This document shows, one piece after another, positions 10,933 through 19,853 of a DNA stretch of 64,000 bases (the stretch's first letter is position 1; each line of letters starts with the position of its first letter). The stretch is from Pelagibacteraceae bacterium AG-390-D18 (GTDB lineage: Bacteria > Pseudomonadota > Alphaproteobacteria > Pelagibacterales > Pelagibacteraceae). A program made the translations under genes and the position numbers. The notes beneath the pieces were generated by a model. The model was not told where the DNA came from and ran no database searches. It worked only from the letters and a program-made list of their open reading frames with translations. The DNA is taken from assembly GCA_003279715.1 (NCBI GenBank), contig QCGY01000006.1, forward strand, positions 1 through 64,000, given 5' to 3'.

Positions 10933-11997
10933 TTAAAATAATTGTTTTAAAAATACAAATTTGGGCATTTTAGAAATTATAGAAATATCCTCTAAAATAT
11001 TACTTTTATTAGATAAAAAATTTATAACTGTTTTTGGAGAACCGTTAAACATTTTGTAAAATATTTGTGCCATTCTTTCAGGATTTTTTTTTAAAACTTT
11101 TAAAAAAATATTATCTAAAAATTCATATTTTTTCTTTATTGAAAAAATTTTTGTATCCTTAATATTTTCTATATTTTCTCTAATATATTTGCTTTGTTCT
11201 TGTATGTTTAAAAATGTATATCCAGTGCTTAGCCTTGTCATGCCTCCAGCAGTACCGATCTCAATTTGATTTATTTTTTTAATATTATTTGGATGAAATA
11301 AAGGAATAGCTCCAGTTTCCTTATAATTAATCTTATAATTTTTAATCTTTAGTTTATTTTCAATATAATCTTTTAATTGAATATCATAATCTTTTAATGA
11401 AGTGTTATTAAGATCTGAAATCCAAGTAGTTTCTATAAGTGCCTTTGTTTTTGAGAAGGGTAGTGTATAAAAAAAATGCACACTATTTTTTTGATCACAA
11501 TCAAAATCCATTAAGTTGAATATTTTTTCATCAAAAAAATGTTTGCTTGTTTCAATTTCTATGCCAGAAAAGTGTTGCCACAAACTACTTTTATTATCTA
11601 CTGTGTCACTTACACTGTTAAAAATGAAAGAATTTTCTGTATTTACTTCATTAATATTTTTAAAAAAATTGATGTTGGTATTTTGTTTTATTTTATCAAT
11701 TATCTTTTGATAAAACAAACCACTATCAATTGTTTGATAGGGCATATTTTTACAGTCAATATGTTTAAGATGACTTGGAATATTAATTGTAAAATTATCC
11801 CAACTTTTTTTAATACAGTCTTCAAAGTTATGAGGTAAAACTTTCCAAAAAGACCACGTTTTATCTTTCTTATATTCTTCTCTAGGTTCAACAATTGCTA
11901 AAGTTTTATCTTTTAATTTTGAATGTAAATCCAATTCATAAGCCAAAGACAGCCCAGCACAACCACCTCCAATTATTATATAATCAAATTCTTTCAT
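10933..11997 (-). CDS. crtY: Lycopene beta-cyclase
   Basis: CrtY cyclises both ends of lycopene to give beta-carotene. The 354-residue flavoprotein starts with an NAD/FAD-binding motif DYIIIGGGCAGLSLAYEL, then has EPREEYKKDKTWSFW (CrtY-type, with the WSFW motif), a central FFYTLPFSKTKALIETTW segment and GTAGGMTRLSTGYTF, all typical of the bacterial CrtY family. Its start overlaps the end of crtB by 14 bases. Confidence 0.94.
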   Translation of the reverse strand: MKEFDYIIIGGGCAGLSLAYELDLHSKLKDKTLAIVEPREEYKKDKTWSFWKVLPHNFEDCIKKSWDNFTINIPSHLKHIDCKNMPYQTIDSGLFYQKIIDKIKQNTNINFFKNINEVNTENSFIFNSVSDTVDNKSSLWQHFSGIEIETSKHFFDEKIFNLMDFDCDQKNSVHFFYTLPFSKTKALIETTWISDLNNTSLKDYDIQLKDYIENKLKIKNYKINYKETGAIPLFHPNNIKKINQIEIGTAGGMTRLSTGYTFLNIQEQSKYIRENIENIKDTKIFSIKKKYEFLDNIFLKVLKKNPERMAQIFYKMFNGSPKTVINFLSNKSNILEDISIISKMPKFVFLKQLF

Positions 11998-12835
11998 CTA
12001 GATTTAATTCCTCGTTAATTAATAAATGATCATGTTCGATATGATCGTCATTTTTATCTATTAATACTAATTTAATTAGGTCAAAAACAGAAAGAAAAGT
12101 TTCAATTACTTTTTCAAGATTTGAAACATAAATTTTTCCAGATTTTCTATAATTTTCTAAATTTTTCTTTTTTAAAATTTTATATCCAATTTTTCTGTAT
12201 ACTCTTCTTGCTACCAAGATAGCAAATCTAAAGCTTATAGGGATTTTACTAATTGAGTGAAAAGAGTTTTCATAAAATTTTTCTGCAAGCATTAAGGTAG
12301 ATTTAATTTCTTCAAAATTTTCATTTATATAAGATCTATTGTTATTTAAATCTTCAACTACATCTCTTGATATATTTGTTAATTGCATTGCTATTCCCAA
12401 ATCAATCGCTGACATTAACGAACTTTTTTTACTTACTTTAAGAATTTTTCCCATTAATAAACCAACTGTTCCAGCAACTCTGTATGAGTAAATTAATAGC
12501 TCTTTTTTTGAGTTTAATTTTACTTTTTCTTTTATATCAGATTTAATACCCTCAAATAAATCGTTAATAATTATTAATGAAATATTGAATTCATCTACAA
12601 GATCCCACATATTTTTAATGATAGGATCATCAAAATTTTTATTATTAAAATTACTTTCAAAGTTCTTAAATTTATTTTTCTTAGACTCAATGGTATCATT
12701 ATCGTCAGCTATATTGTCTGCGACTCTACAAAAATCGTACAAAGCCGAACACTTCTGATAAGTCTGTTTTGGTAGAAAAAAACCTGCCCAATTAAAAGAC
12801 TTAGCATAAATTGACAGGTAGTTTTGATTTGTCAT
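11984..12835 (-). CDS. crtB: Phytoene synthase
   Basis: CrtB condenses two geranylgeranyl diphosphates head to head to make phytoene. The 283-residue protein belongs to the squalene/phytoene synthase family: it begins with the SFNWAGFFLP segment, has the first aspartate-rich motif in YDFCRVADNIADDND and the second in QLTNISRDVVEDLNNNR, preceded by YSYRVAGTVG. It shares one base with the crtI stop and overlaps crtY, so crtI, crtB and crtY form one tight unit. A GGPP synthase (crtE) gene is not in the window. Confidence 0.95.
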   Translation of the reverse strand: MTNQNYLSIYAKSFNWAGFFLPKQTYQKCSALYDFCRVADNIADDNDTIESKKNKFKNFESNFNNKNFDDPIIKNMWDLVDEFNISLIIINDLFEGIKSDIKEKVKLNSKKELLIYSYRVAGTVGLLMGKILKVSKKSSLMSAIDLGIAMQLTNISRDVVEDLNNNRSYINENFEEIKSTLMLAEKFYENSFHSISKIPISFRFAILVARRVYRKIGYKILKKKNLENYRKSGKIYVSNLEKVIETFLSVFDLIKLVLIDKNDDHIEHDHLLINEELNLDERI

Positions 12836-14295
12836 TATATAATATTATCTAACACCTTTGCAGATGATAAAACTCCTGGAACACCAGCTCCTGGATGTGT
12901 GCCAGCACCAACAAAATAAAGACCTTCATAAATTTCTGACTTGTTATGAAACCTAAAATAAGCTGATTGAGTGAATTTTGGTTGTATAGAAAATCCAGAA
13001 CCATATTTTGTATTTAAGTCTTCTTCAAAATAATCTGGTGTTAAGTAAAAGTCTTCAACTATATTTTCTTTAAGATTTGGCATCAGATCCTTTTCCATTT
13101 TATCTATAATTAACTTTTTCATCTTCTCTCCTTCTATTTTCCAATCAATTCCAGACTGGTTATTGGGAACAGGAACTAAAACATAAAAACAATCATTTCC
13201 TTCAGGAGCCATAGATTTATCTGTAGCTGACGGTCTATGAAGATAATAGCTGATGTCGTCGTTTAGTTTTTTTTTATTAAATATGTCATCGAGATGTTCT
13301 TTATACTTATTACCAAATTTTATAGTGTGATGCTCAACATTTTCATAAATTTTTTTGGTTCCAAAATAATAAACGAATAGTCCCATAGAATATTCCATTC
13401 TATTTTTTTTCCATTTAAATAAGACTGAATTATTACTTTTTCCATCTAGTAGTTTTTCATAGACAGCTGGAGGATCAGCATTACAGATAATATTATCAGC
13501 ATCTATATTGCTATTATTATTCAACTGAACACCAGTGATTTTATTATTTTTTGAAATAATTTTTGCAACTTCATTGCCTTTGATTATTTTTATACCAACT
13601 TCGTTCATTAACTTTTCAAAACCTTTTATTATGTTTCCAGTTCCACCCATTGAATAATGAATTCCCCATTTTTTTTCTAAGTAAAGAATTAATCCATAAA
13701 TCGAAGTTGTGGTAAAAGGATTTCCCCCAACTAAAAGTGGATGCATGCTTAGTATTCTTCTTAATTTTTCATTTTTTATATATGAAGACACTAAAGAGTA
13801 GACAGATTTGTAACTTTTCAGTTTTAATAAAGCAGGAAGTTGTTGCATCATCACAAATGGCTTATCAAAAGGGACATCAGCAAGTTCTGTAAATCCTTTA
13901 TCAAAAATTTTTTTTGTAAAATTTACTAATTTTTCATAACCTTGCACATCCTCTTTATTTATTTCCTCAATTTGAGCTTTCATTTCATTTTCGTTACCTG
14001 AATAATTGAATTTAGATTTATCTTCAAAAATAAATTGATACCAAATTTTTAAAGGTGATAGTTCAATATAATCTTTTGGGTCTTTCTTAAATAATTCAAA
14101 TAATTCATTAATCAAATATGGAGCAGTAATTACAGTTGGGCCACCATCAAATGTAAATCCATTTTTTCTAAATACCCGTGCCCTGCCTCCAAGATCTTGA
14201 TGCTTTTCAATTAATGTAACCTCGTGACCTTTTGCTTTAAGGCGTAGTGCTGCTGCGATTCCACCAAAACCAGAGCCAATAACTATAGAAATCAT
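12835..14295 (-). CDS. crtI: Phytoene desaturase
   Basis: CrtI introduces the four double bonds that turn phytoene into lycopene. The 486-residue flavoprotein has an N-terminal dinucleotide-binding motif GSGFGGIAAALRLKAKGHEV, the GGRARVFRKNGFTFDGGPTVI segment typical of bacterial phytoene desaturases, and the C-terminal FAD-contact motif GLYFVGAGTHPGAGVPGVL. It starts 39 bases after the atpF stop on the same strand; I saw no well-spaced consensus promoter or terminator in that gap, so read-through from the ATP synthase genes is possible. Confidence 0.96.
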   Translation of the reverse strand: MISIVIGSGFGGIAAALRLKAKGHEVTLIEKHQDLGGRARVFRKNGFTFDGGPTVITAPYLINELFELFKKDPKDYIELSPLKIWYQFIFEDKSKFNYSGNENEMKAQIEEINKEDVQGYEKLVNFTKKIFDKGFTELADVPFDKPFVMMQQLPALLKLKSYKSVYSLVSSYIKNEKLRRILSMHPLLVGGNPFTTTSIYGLILYLEKKWGIHYSMGGTGNIIKGFEKLMNEVGIKIIKGNEVAKIISKNNKITGVQLNNNSNIDADNIICNADPPAVYEKLLDGKSNNSVLFKWKKNRMEYSMGLFVYYFGTKKIYENVEHHTIKFGNKYKEHLDDIFNKKKLNDDISYYLHRPSATDKSMAPEGNDCFYVLVPVPNNQSGIDWKIEGEKMKKLIIDKMEKDLMPNLKENIVEDFYLTPDYFEEDLNTKYGSGFSIQPKFTQSAYFRFHNKSEIYEGLYFVGAGTHPGAGVPGVLSSAKVLDNII

Positions 14296-14334
14296 TTTTA
14301 TAATTTATAGTTTTTTGGGAAAATTGTAAGAGTA

Positions 14335-14832
14335 TTATGAATTAATTTTTTTTAATTCTTCTTTAGTTTCATCTAAATTTTTTTGAAACACGGCATCAAG
14401 TTTAGATTTATCAACTGATGTTGTGATAATCTTTTTTACAGAGTCTACGGCTATTTTAATTGAAGCATCTTTTATTTCTTTAATAGCCGCCTCTTTCATT
14501 TGACTTATCTTATTTTCAGCTAAATTCTTTTTAATTTCTGATGATTTGTGAAATTTGTCATTTAATTCAATCATTAATTTTTCAGAGTCTTTTTTAGCCT
14601 CATCAAGAATTTCGTTACTAACAGATTGAGCGGTATCTAATTTATTCTGCGCATTATCTAGTAATGTTTTTGCCTCTGTTCTTAATTTTTCACTTTCATC
14701 AATCTCATTTTTTATGTCAGAAATCATTTTATCTAACATTTCAGTAACTTTTTGAGGGATCTTAAGATAAATCAAGCCTCCAAAAAAAATTACGAATGAT
14801 ACTGCTACCCAAAATGTTGCATCAATTGCCAT
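14335..14832 (-). CDS. atpF: ATP synthase F0 subunit b
   Basis: Peripheral-stalk subunit linking F0 to F1. I place the start at ATG 14832 (165 residues, MAIDATFWVAVSF), because GGAGA lies about eight bases upstream and the N-terminal membrane helix begins directly there. A longer frame reaching 14871 would add residues inside the b' gene. One membrane helix is followed by a long charged coiled coil rich in K, E and D. The start overlaps the b' stop by 11 bases. It is the last F0 gene before crtI. Confidence 0.93.
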   Translation of the reverse strand: MAIDATFWVAVSFVIFFGGLIYLKIPQKVTEMLDKMISDIKNEIDESEKLRTEAKTLLDNAQNKLDTAQSVSNEILDEAKKDSEKLMIELNDKFHKSSEIKKNLAENKISQMKEAAIKEIKDASIKIAVDSVKKIITTSVDKSKLDAVFQKNLDETKEELKKINS

Positions 14833-15412
14833 AATATTTATCTCCATTTCTTCTAGATAAATCATCAACAATTGCAGATATGCTGCTATTATTTATTTCG
14901 GCACCAATAAGTTTTTGTACTAGTTCAGAGGATGTTTCAATTGCTATCTTATTAATCTTATCAGGCGCATTCTCTCTTAAGATCTTTATTTCTTGTTCAG
15001 CTTTGATAATTTCATCATCAATTTGTTTATCTAGCACCTCTCTTTTAGCATTAATGTCCTTTAATGCTTTTTCTCTAGCTTGATTGAAGATAGTTTTTGC
15101 ATCAAGTCTACTTTTGGAAATAATTTCCTCATAATCTTTTAGCTTTGTCTCACTATCTTCTCTCTGTTTCTCTGCGGCCTCAATATTTTCTAATATTTGT
15201 GATTTACGCGACTCTAGATTTGCACTTATTTTTGGTAGTATTAGTTTGGATAAAACTAAATACAGAATTCCAAATGTAAGTGTTAGCCAAAAAATCTGTG
15301 AAATCCAAAATTCAGGATTTAATTGAGGCATACCACCGCTTTCAGCTGAAAAAGCTTCCATAGAAAATAGGAAACTAAAAAATATTAACTGAAAATATAT
15401 TTTTTTAATCAT
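14822..15412 (-). CDS. atpF': ATP synthase F0 subunit b' (second stalk subunit)
   Basis: Alphaproteobacteria and photosynthetic bacteria have two different b subunits that form a heterodimeric stalk; this is the b' copy. The 196-residue sequence starts with a hydrophobic signal-like segment ending near FSAESGG, then MPQLNPEFWISQIFWLTLTFGILYLVL (membrane helix, typical of b') and a long coiled coil containing ILENIEAAEKQREDSE. It lies between the c-subunit gene (five bases) and atpF (overlap). Confidence 0.93.
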   Translation of the reverse strand: MIKKIYFQLIFFSFLFSMEAFSAESGGMPQLNPEFWISQIFWLTLTFGILYLVLSKLILPKISANLESRKSQILENIEAAEKQREDSETKLKDYEEIISKSRLDAKTIFNQAREKALKDINAKREVLDKQIDDEIIKAEQEIKILRENAPDKINKIAIETSSELVQKLIGAEINNSSISAIVDDLSRRNGDKYYGN

Positions 15413-15417
15413 TAAAT

Positions 15418-15645
15418 TTAAAATGCAAAAAGAATGATTAACGCTACTACTAATCCAAATAATCCTGTTGCTTCTGCAAGTGCAAAACCTAAAAGCAAAT
15501 TAGGAAACTGCTTTTGTGCTGCAGAAGGGTTTCTCATTGCTCCTGACAAATAGTTTCCAAAAATTATTCCGATACCAACACCGGCACCAGCTAAAGCTAT
15601 TGCTGCTAAACCTGCTCCGATCATTTTTGCTGCTTCTAATTCCAT
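15418..15645 (-). CDS. atpE: ATP synthase F0 subunit c
   Basis: The proton-carrying rotor subunit. At 75 residues it forms the usual two-helix hairpin: a glycine/alanine-rich first helix (GAGLAAIALAGAGVGIGIIFG), a polar loop with RNPSAAQKQ, and a second helix with the essential carboxylate E58 in GFALAEATGLFGLV. The residues around the glutamate do not show the sodium-binding pattern, so proton coupling is expected. A good ribosome binding site (AGGAGG, complement at 15651-15656) precedes the ATG. Confidence 0.97.
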   Translation of the reverse strand: MELEAAKMIGAGLAAIALAGAGVGIGIIFGNYLSGAMRNPSAAQKQFPNLLLGFALAEATGLFGLVVALIILFAF

Positions 15646-15663
15646 TATATCCTCCTATGTTAA

Positions 15664-16398
15664 TTAATGGTGTAAATTTAATGCATCATTTAAATAGATG
15701 CAGGTTAAAATTGCAAAAACATATGCTTGAAGAAAAGCAACTAAGATCTCCAAACCTGTTAATGCAACCGAAAAACTCAGTGGAAGCCATCCACCAACTA
15801 TTCCAAGACTTATCACAAAGCCTCCGAAAACTTTCATCATTGTATGACCCGCCATCATATTAGCAAATAATCTAACTGATAAACTAACTGGTCTACTTAA
15901 GTAAGAAATAATCTCAATTACTACTATTAAGGGAAGCAACACTGCTGGTACCCCGCTAGGAACAAATAATTTTAAATAACCTAAACCATGTTTCATAAAA
16001 CCAATTACAGTCACCCCAATAAAAATAAATGCTGCTAAGACAAATGTCACTATGATATGACTAGTTACAGTAAAAGTATAAGGTATCATTCCAAACATGT
16101 TGCAAAATAGTACAAACATAAAAAGGGAAAATATAAATGCAAAATATGGTTTTGCTTTTGATCCTGCTGTATCACTTATCATCTTTGATACAAACGTGTA
16201 ACTAAGTTCTGCTAAAAGTTGAATTTTATTTGGAAGTAATGAATTTTTTTTAGAACCAAGATTAAAAATTAATAAAATCGCAACAGAACTTATAATCATA
16301 AACAAACTTGCGTTTGTAAACGAGATATCAAATGCTCCTACTTTAATTTCTGGTCCAATTCTATAAACATTGAATTGGGTCATTGGGTTTGCTGCCAT
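15664..16398 (-). CDS. atpB: ATP synthase F0 subunit a
   Basis: Stator subunit forming the proton half-channels. The 244-residue membrane protein starts MAANPMTQFNVYRIGPEI, typical of alphaproteobacteria. The essential arginine is in the motif LSVRLFANMMAGH, and the last helix carries AFLQAYVFAILTCIYLNDAL. The order atpI-atpB-atpE-b'-b is the alphaproteobacterial F0 operon, separate from the F1 genes, none of which is in this window. Confidence 0.97.
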   Translation of the reverse strand: MAANPMTQFNVYRIGPEIKVGAFDISFTNASLFMIISSVAILLIFNLGSKKNSLLPNKIQLLAELSYTFVSKMISDTAGSKAKPYFAFIFSLFMFVLFCNMFGMIPYTFTVTSHIIVTFVLAAFIFIGVTVIGFMKHGLGYLKLFVPSGVPAVLLPLIVVIEIISYLSRPVSLSVRLFANMMAGHTMMKVFGGFVISLGIVGGWLPLSFSVALTGLEILVAFLQAYVFAILTCIYLNDALNLHH

Positions 16399-16407
16399 AA
16401 AATTTTT

Positions 16408-16683
16408 CTATTTTTGCATTTTTTTTGCAGACCTGATTACATTTGTTATTCCAGCAACCACACCAACAAAAAAAAATATTAATATAAACCAGGGTGTAGT
16501 ACCAAAGGTCTTATCAAAAATAAACCCAATAATTGCCCCAACTGCTACCGCAGCGACTAATTCTGTGCTTAATTTGAACGCTGTTCCAATAGATGAGGGG
16601 CTCTCATTTTTATTGTCCTGATTTTTCTCTGAAATCCTCTTTTTTGCAATCTCTAAGCGAGTTTTAAACTGATCTTTTGGCAT
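16408..16683 (-). CDS. atpI: ATP synthase accessory protein AtpI
   Basis: A 91-residue protein with a charged N-terminal region and two membrane helices (STELVAAVAVGAIIGFIFDKTFG and PWFILIFFFVGVVAGITNVI), matching the AtpI/AtpQ group encoded first in F0 operons. It is thought to help assemble the c-ring. The placement just upstream of atpB is the main support, along with the glycine pattern of the helices. It starts nine bases after the smc stop. Confidence 0.88.
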   Translation of the reverse strand: MPKDQFKTRLEIAKKRISEKNQDNKNESPSSIGTAFKLSTELVAAVAVGAIIGFIFDKTFGTTPWFILIFFFVGVVAGITNVIRSAKKMQK

Positions 16684-16692
16684 TTAAATAGT

Positions 16693-19266
16693 TTATGCAA
16701 CCATACTCTCTGCTTTTTGCAAATCAACAGCAACTAGTTGACTTATACCTTTTTCAGGCATTGTGACACCGTAAAGTCTATTCATTTTAGACATCGTTAA
16801 AGCATGGTGAGTTACAATGATAAATTTTGTATTTGTAATCTTTATTAGCTCTTCAAGAAGGCTACAAAATCGAGTTACATTTGCATCGTCAAGTGGTGCA
16901 TCAACTTCATCTAATACACAAATTGGTGAAGGGTTGGTTAAAAAAACAGCAAAGATTAAAGAAAGAGCCGTCAGAGCTTGTTCGCCTCCTGATAATAAAG
17001 TTATTGATTGAAGTCTTTTACCTGGAGGACTGACTAGCATTTCAAGTCCAGCCTCAAGAGGATCATCGGAGTCAACTAATTCTAGTTTAGCATTTCCTCC
17101 ATTAAAAAGTTTTGTATAAACTTCATTAAATTTTCTATTAACCTTATCAAAAGCTTCAATTAATCTTTCTCTACCTTTTTGATTTAGTTCGTTAATACTT
17201 TCTTTTAGTTTAATTATCGCAGTAACTAGATCTGAACGATCTTGCTCCATTTTTTTTATTTCATCTTCATACTTGCTAGTTTCTTCATCAGCTTTTAAGT
17301 TAACTGATCCCAATTTTTCTCTTTCTTGTTTCTTTTTATCTAGAGAGTCTTCTTGATCTACTGGATTAGGTAGGTCTTCAATACCATTCAGGTTTGAATA
17401 TTCTAAAATATTTTCCTCACTTAAGTTTAGCTCTGAATTTATTCTATCTAATAAATCACTTTTTCTCTTTTGTAGACCTTCAACAGTAGCCCCAGAGCTT
17501 GCCTTTCTTTCTCTAATTTGAATCGATTGTTCTTGAATTTCATTTAATTGAGATCTTAAGTTTTCTATTTGTTTATCTGTTTCTTCAATAATTGTGTCGT
17601 TATCAATTTTTTCCTTATCAGATATTCTTAAGTTTTCAGAAATTTGACCTTTTCTTTCAGCTTGGGCTTTAGGTTGATTATCTAATTCTTTTAATTGATC
17701 TGTTAATTTATTTTTTCGATCAGTCAATTCTCCAACCATCTTCTCTGAATTAGCCAATAAATTTTTCCAACTTTCAACTTCTGTTTCTATAGTTTTTATT
17801 CTCTCATTACGTTTTATAGATTCGTTTTTAATTGATTGATTTTTACTATACGCATCAGCATACTTTTCTTGGAGTTGTTTAATATTTTGTGATTTTTCAT
17901 TTACATTTAATAATTCCTCTCTTGATTTCTCATTTTTTAAATCATTTAAGAAATTATCAAGTTCTATATTACATCTATCCAATAAGGTGACTGCTTGATT
18001 GATTTCGTTACTATCAATTAACTCTTTAACTCTATTTATAGAGTTTTTAACATTTTTAATTGGGCCAATACTTATATTTAATGTTCCTTCAGCAATAGTG
18101 TTAACGACTTCATCAACAGCTTCTTGCTCTTTTTTTAGTTTTCTCTTGGCCTCTTCTAGTTCTTCATTAGATAATTTCTCTGTTTCAAAATACTTTGAAT
18201 CTACGTCTATCAAATCAGTTTTTTCTTCTTTAAGTCTTTTTTCATTAGAATTAGCATCAATAATTATTCCTCTTTCTCTCGAAATATCTTCATCAAGAGT
18301 TTGAATTGATTTTTTAATACTTTCTATTTCATCTTGTGTTCTTGTGTTTTCTTCATCTAGACTTTGAAGCTCAAGATTAAGTCTCTGAATTCTAGAGAGA
18401 TTTTCAATATTTTTTTCCCTAAGAGGTGAGACTTTATCTGTTGCAGATTTAATTAGGTTTTCTAACTCAGATATTTTACTATTGAAGCCTTCTACCTCTC
18501 CCTCTGCTTCGTTATTAATTTCGTTTTCTATTTTAATTTCTTTATCTATTTCAATTAATTTTAAATAATAAAGTCCAGCTTCTATTTTTTTTATTTCCTC
18601 AGTAATTGATTTATATTTTGAGGCTTCCTCAGCTTGTTTTTGAAGATTAGCCAGTTGTTTTTCTTGTTGCCTTCTAAGTTCATCAGCTCTTTTAAGATTG
18701 TTTTCTGCAGCTCCCAATCTTAGTTCAGCCTCATGTCTTCTGACATGTAAGCCTGAAATTCCAGCAGCCTCCTCTAAAATAGCCCTTCGGTCAGTTGGCT
18801 TTGCAGTTACCAATGCACCAATACGTCCTTGACTAATCATTGAAGGAGAATGCGCACCAGTCGATAAATCTGCAAAAAACATTTGAGCATCTCTTGCTCT
18901 TACTTCTTTATCGTTAATATAAAATTTAGAGCCTTTATCTTTTTCTATTTTTCTTCTAACATTAATTTGATCAAGTTCACGGTATTGAACTGGTCCTTCA
19001 TTATTTTTATTTTCTACTTCAATTGAAACTTCTGCAATATTTTTAGAAGCTTTATTTGATGTTCCAGAAAAGATTACATCTTCCATTCCCGATCCACGCA
19101 TACTTTTTGCTGATGTTTCCCCCATGACCCATCTTAAAGATTCAACAATATTTGATTTACCGCATCCATTAGGCCCAACAATTCCAGTAAGACCTTCTTC
19201 AATTAAGAAATTTGCTTTATCAGCAAAAGATTTAAATCCATTTAATTGGATTTTTTTAAACTCCAT
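16693..19266 (-). CDS. smc: SMC chromosome segregation ATPase, short form without recognisable hinge
   Basis: SMC proteins organise and help separate chromosomes. The ATPase head is complete: Walker A GPNGCGKSN at 31-39, a Q-loop region SPSMISQGRIG near 140-150, signature LLSGGEQALTAL near 757-768 and Walker B with D-loop in CVLDEVDAPLDDAN near 783-796. Between the head halves there is coiled coil, but I see no globular hinge. Only a short helix-breaking stretch (about 390-440, with GTLNISIGPIKNV) lies near the middle. At 857 residues it is around 300 shorter than the usual bacterial SMC. The gene reads cleanly with no frameshift. Confidence 0.9.
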   Translation of the reverse strand: MEFKKIQLNGFKSFADKANFLIEEGLTGIVGPNGCGKSNIVESLRWVMGETSAKSMRGSGMEDVIFSGTSNKASKNIAEVSIEVENKNNEGPVQYRELDQINVRRKIEKDKGSKFYINDKEVRARDAQMFFADLSTGAHSPSMISQGRIGALVTAKPTDRRAILEEAAGISGLHVRRHEAELRLGAAENNLKRADELRRQQEKQLANLQKQAEEASKYKSITEEIKKIEAGLYYLKLIEIDKEIKIENEINNEAEGEVEGFNSKISELENLIKSATDKVSPLREKNIENLSRIQRLNLELQSLDEENTRTQDEIESIKKSIQTLDEDISRERGIIIDANSNEKRLKEEKTDLIDVDSKYFETEKLSNEELEEAKRKLKKEQEAVDEVVNTIAEGTLNISIGPIKNVKNSINRVKELIDSNEINQAVTLLDRCNIELDNFLNDLKNEKSREELLNVNEKSQNIKQLQEKYADAYSKNQSIKNESIKRNERIKTIETEVESWKNLLANSEKMVGELTDRKNKLTDQLKELDNQPKAQAERKGQISENLRISDKEKIDNDTIIEETDKQIENLRSQLNEIQEQSIQIRERKASSGATVEGLQKRKSDLLDRINSELNLSEENILEYSNLNGIEDLPNPVDQEDSLDKKKQEREKLGSVNLKADEETSKYEDEIKKMEQDRSDLVTAIIKLKESINELNQKGRERLIEAFDKVNRKFNEVYTKLFNGGNAKLELVDSDDPLEAGLEMLVSPPGKRLQSITLLSGGEQALTALSLIFAVFLTNPSPICVLDEVDAPLDDANVTRFCSLLEELIKITNTKFIIVTHHALTMSKMNRLYGVTMPEKGISQLVAVDLQKAESMVA

Positions 19267-19274
19267 ACACTAAC

Positions 19275-19853
19275 TTATATCAGTTTTTCTAGTGCTTTTT
19301 TTAAATTTTTATAATTTAGAGTTTTTTCGAACTTTTTATCATTAATTATTATCGTAGGAGTAGAACTTATTTTGAATTTTTTAACTGCATCTATTCGATC
19401 ATTTAAAACAAAATCCTCGATTTCTTTATCATTTATACACTTTTCAAAATCTACGTTATAACCCTCGCTGACTAAAAATTTTTTAAGATTTTCATTGGCT
19501 TCTTGTATTGAGCTACCTTTGACCCATTTTTGTTGGTTTGCATATAAACTATTTAAAATTTTCGAATCACCATCATTGTTACATTGAGAAACTTTTGAGG
19601 CATTAAAGGCTGCTATATCTAAAGGAAAGTGTCTAAATTCGATTTTAGCTAAACCTGTATCAAGGTAATTTTTTTTAAGTTCAGGGTACACATCTTTATG
19701 AAAATTAGCACAATGACTACAAGTTAAAGATTCATAAGCAATTATAGTTATCTTTGCATCTTTATCACCAACAAAAATTCTTTTTATTTCCTCTGCACTA
19801 ATAGTCGAAATAGTGCTAAAAAAAATTGTTATAATTATTAGAATTTTTTTCAT
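19275..19853 (-). CDS. DsbA-family periplasmic thiol-disulfide oxidoreductase
   Basis: The 192-residue protein has a signal peptide (cleavage near residue 20, after STISA) and a thioredoxin-like fold with a C45-S-H-C48 active site in YESLTCSHCANFHKDVYPELKK. The cis-proline loop appears as FKISSTPTIIINDKKF near the C-terminus. This is the DsbA/Thioredoxin_4 group, which oxidises or isomerises disulfides of exported proteins. It overlaps the dciA stop by four bases and is followed by smc after eight bases. Confidence 0.9.
   Translation of the reverse strand: MKKILIIITIFFSTISTISAEEIKRIFVGDKDAKITIIAYESLTCSHCANFHKDVYPELKKNYLDTGLAKIEFRHFPLDIAAFNASKVSQCNNDGDSKILNSLYANQQKWVKGSSIQEANENLKKFLVSEGYNVDFEKCINDKEIEDFVLNDRIDAVKKFKISSTPTIIINDKKFEKTLNYKNLKKALEKLI

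Noticed and set aside
11516..11894. Several frames of 60-100 codons antisense to or within crtY
   Set aside because: They are shadows of crtY in AT-rich DNA; the crtY motifs fix the true frame.
14296..14334. crtI promoter in the atpF-crtI gap
   Set aside because: TTACAA and TATAAA-like pieces occur but with spacers of 14 or 21 bases, so no well-spaced promoter could be supported.
15516..15863. 115-codon plus-strand frame across atpE and atpB
   Set aside because: Antisense to two well-conserved ATP synthase genes; no homology-like pattern.
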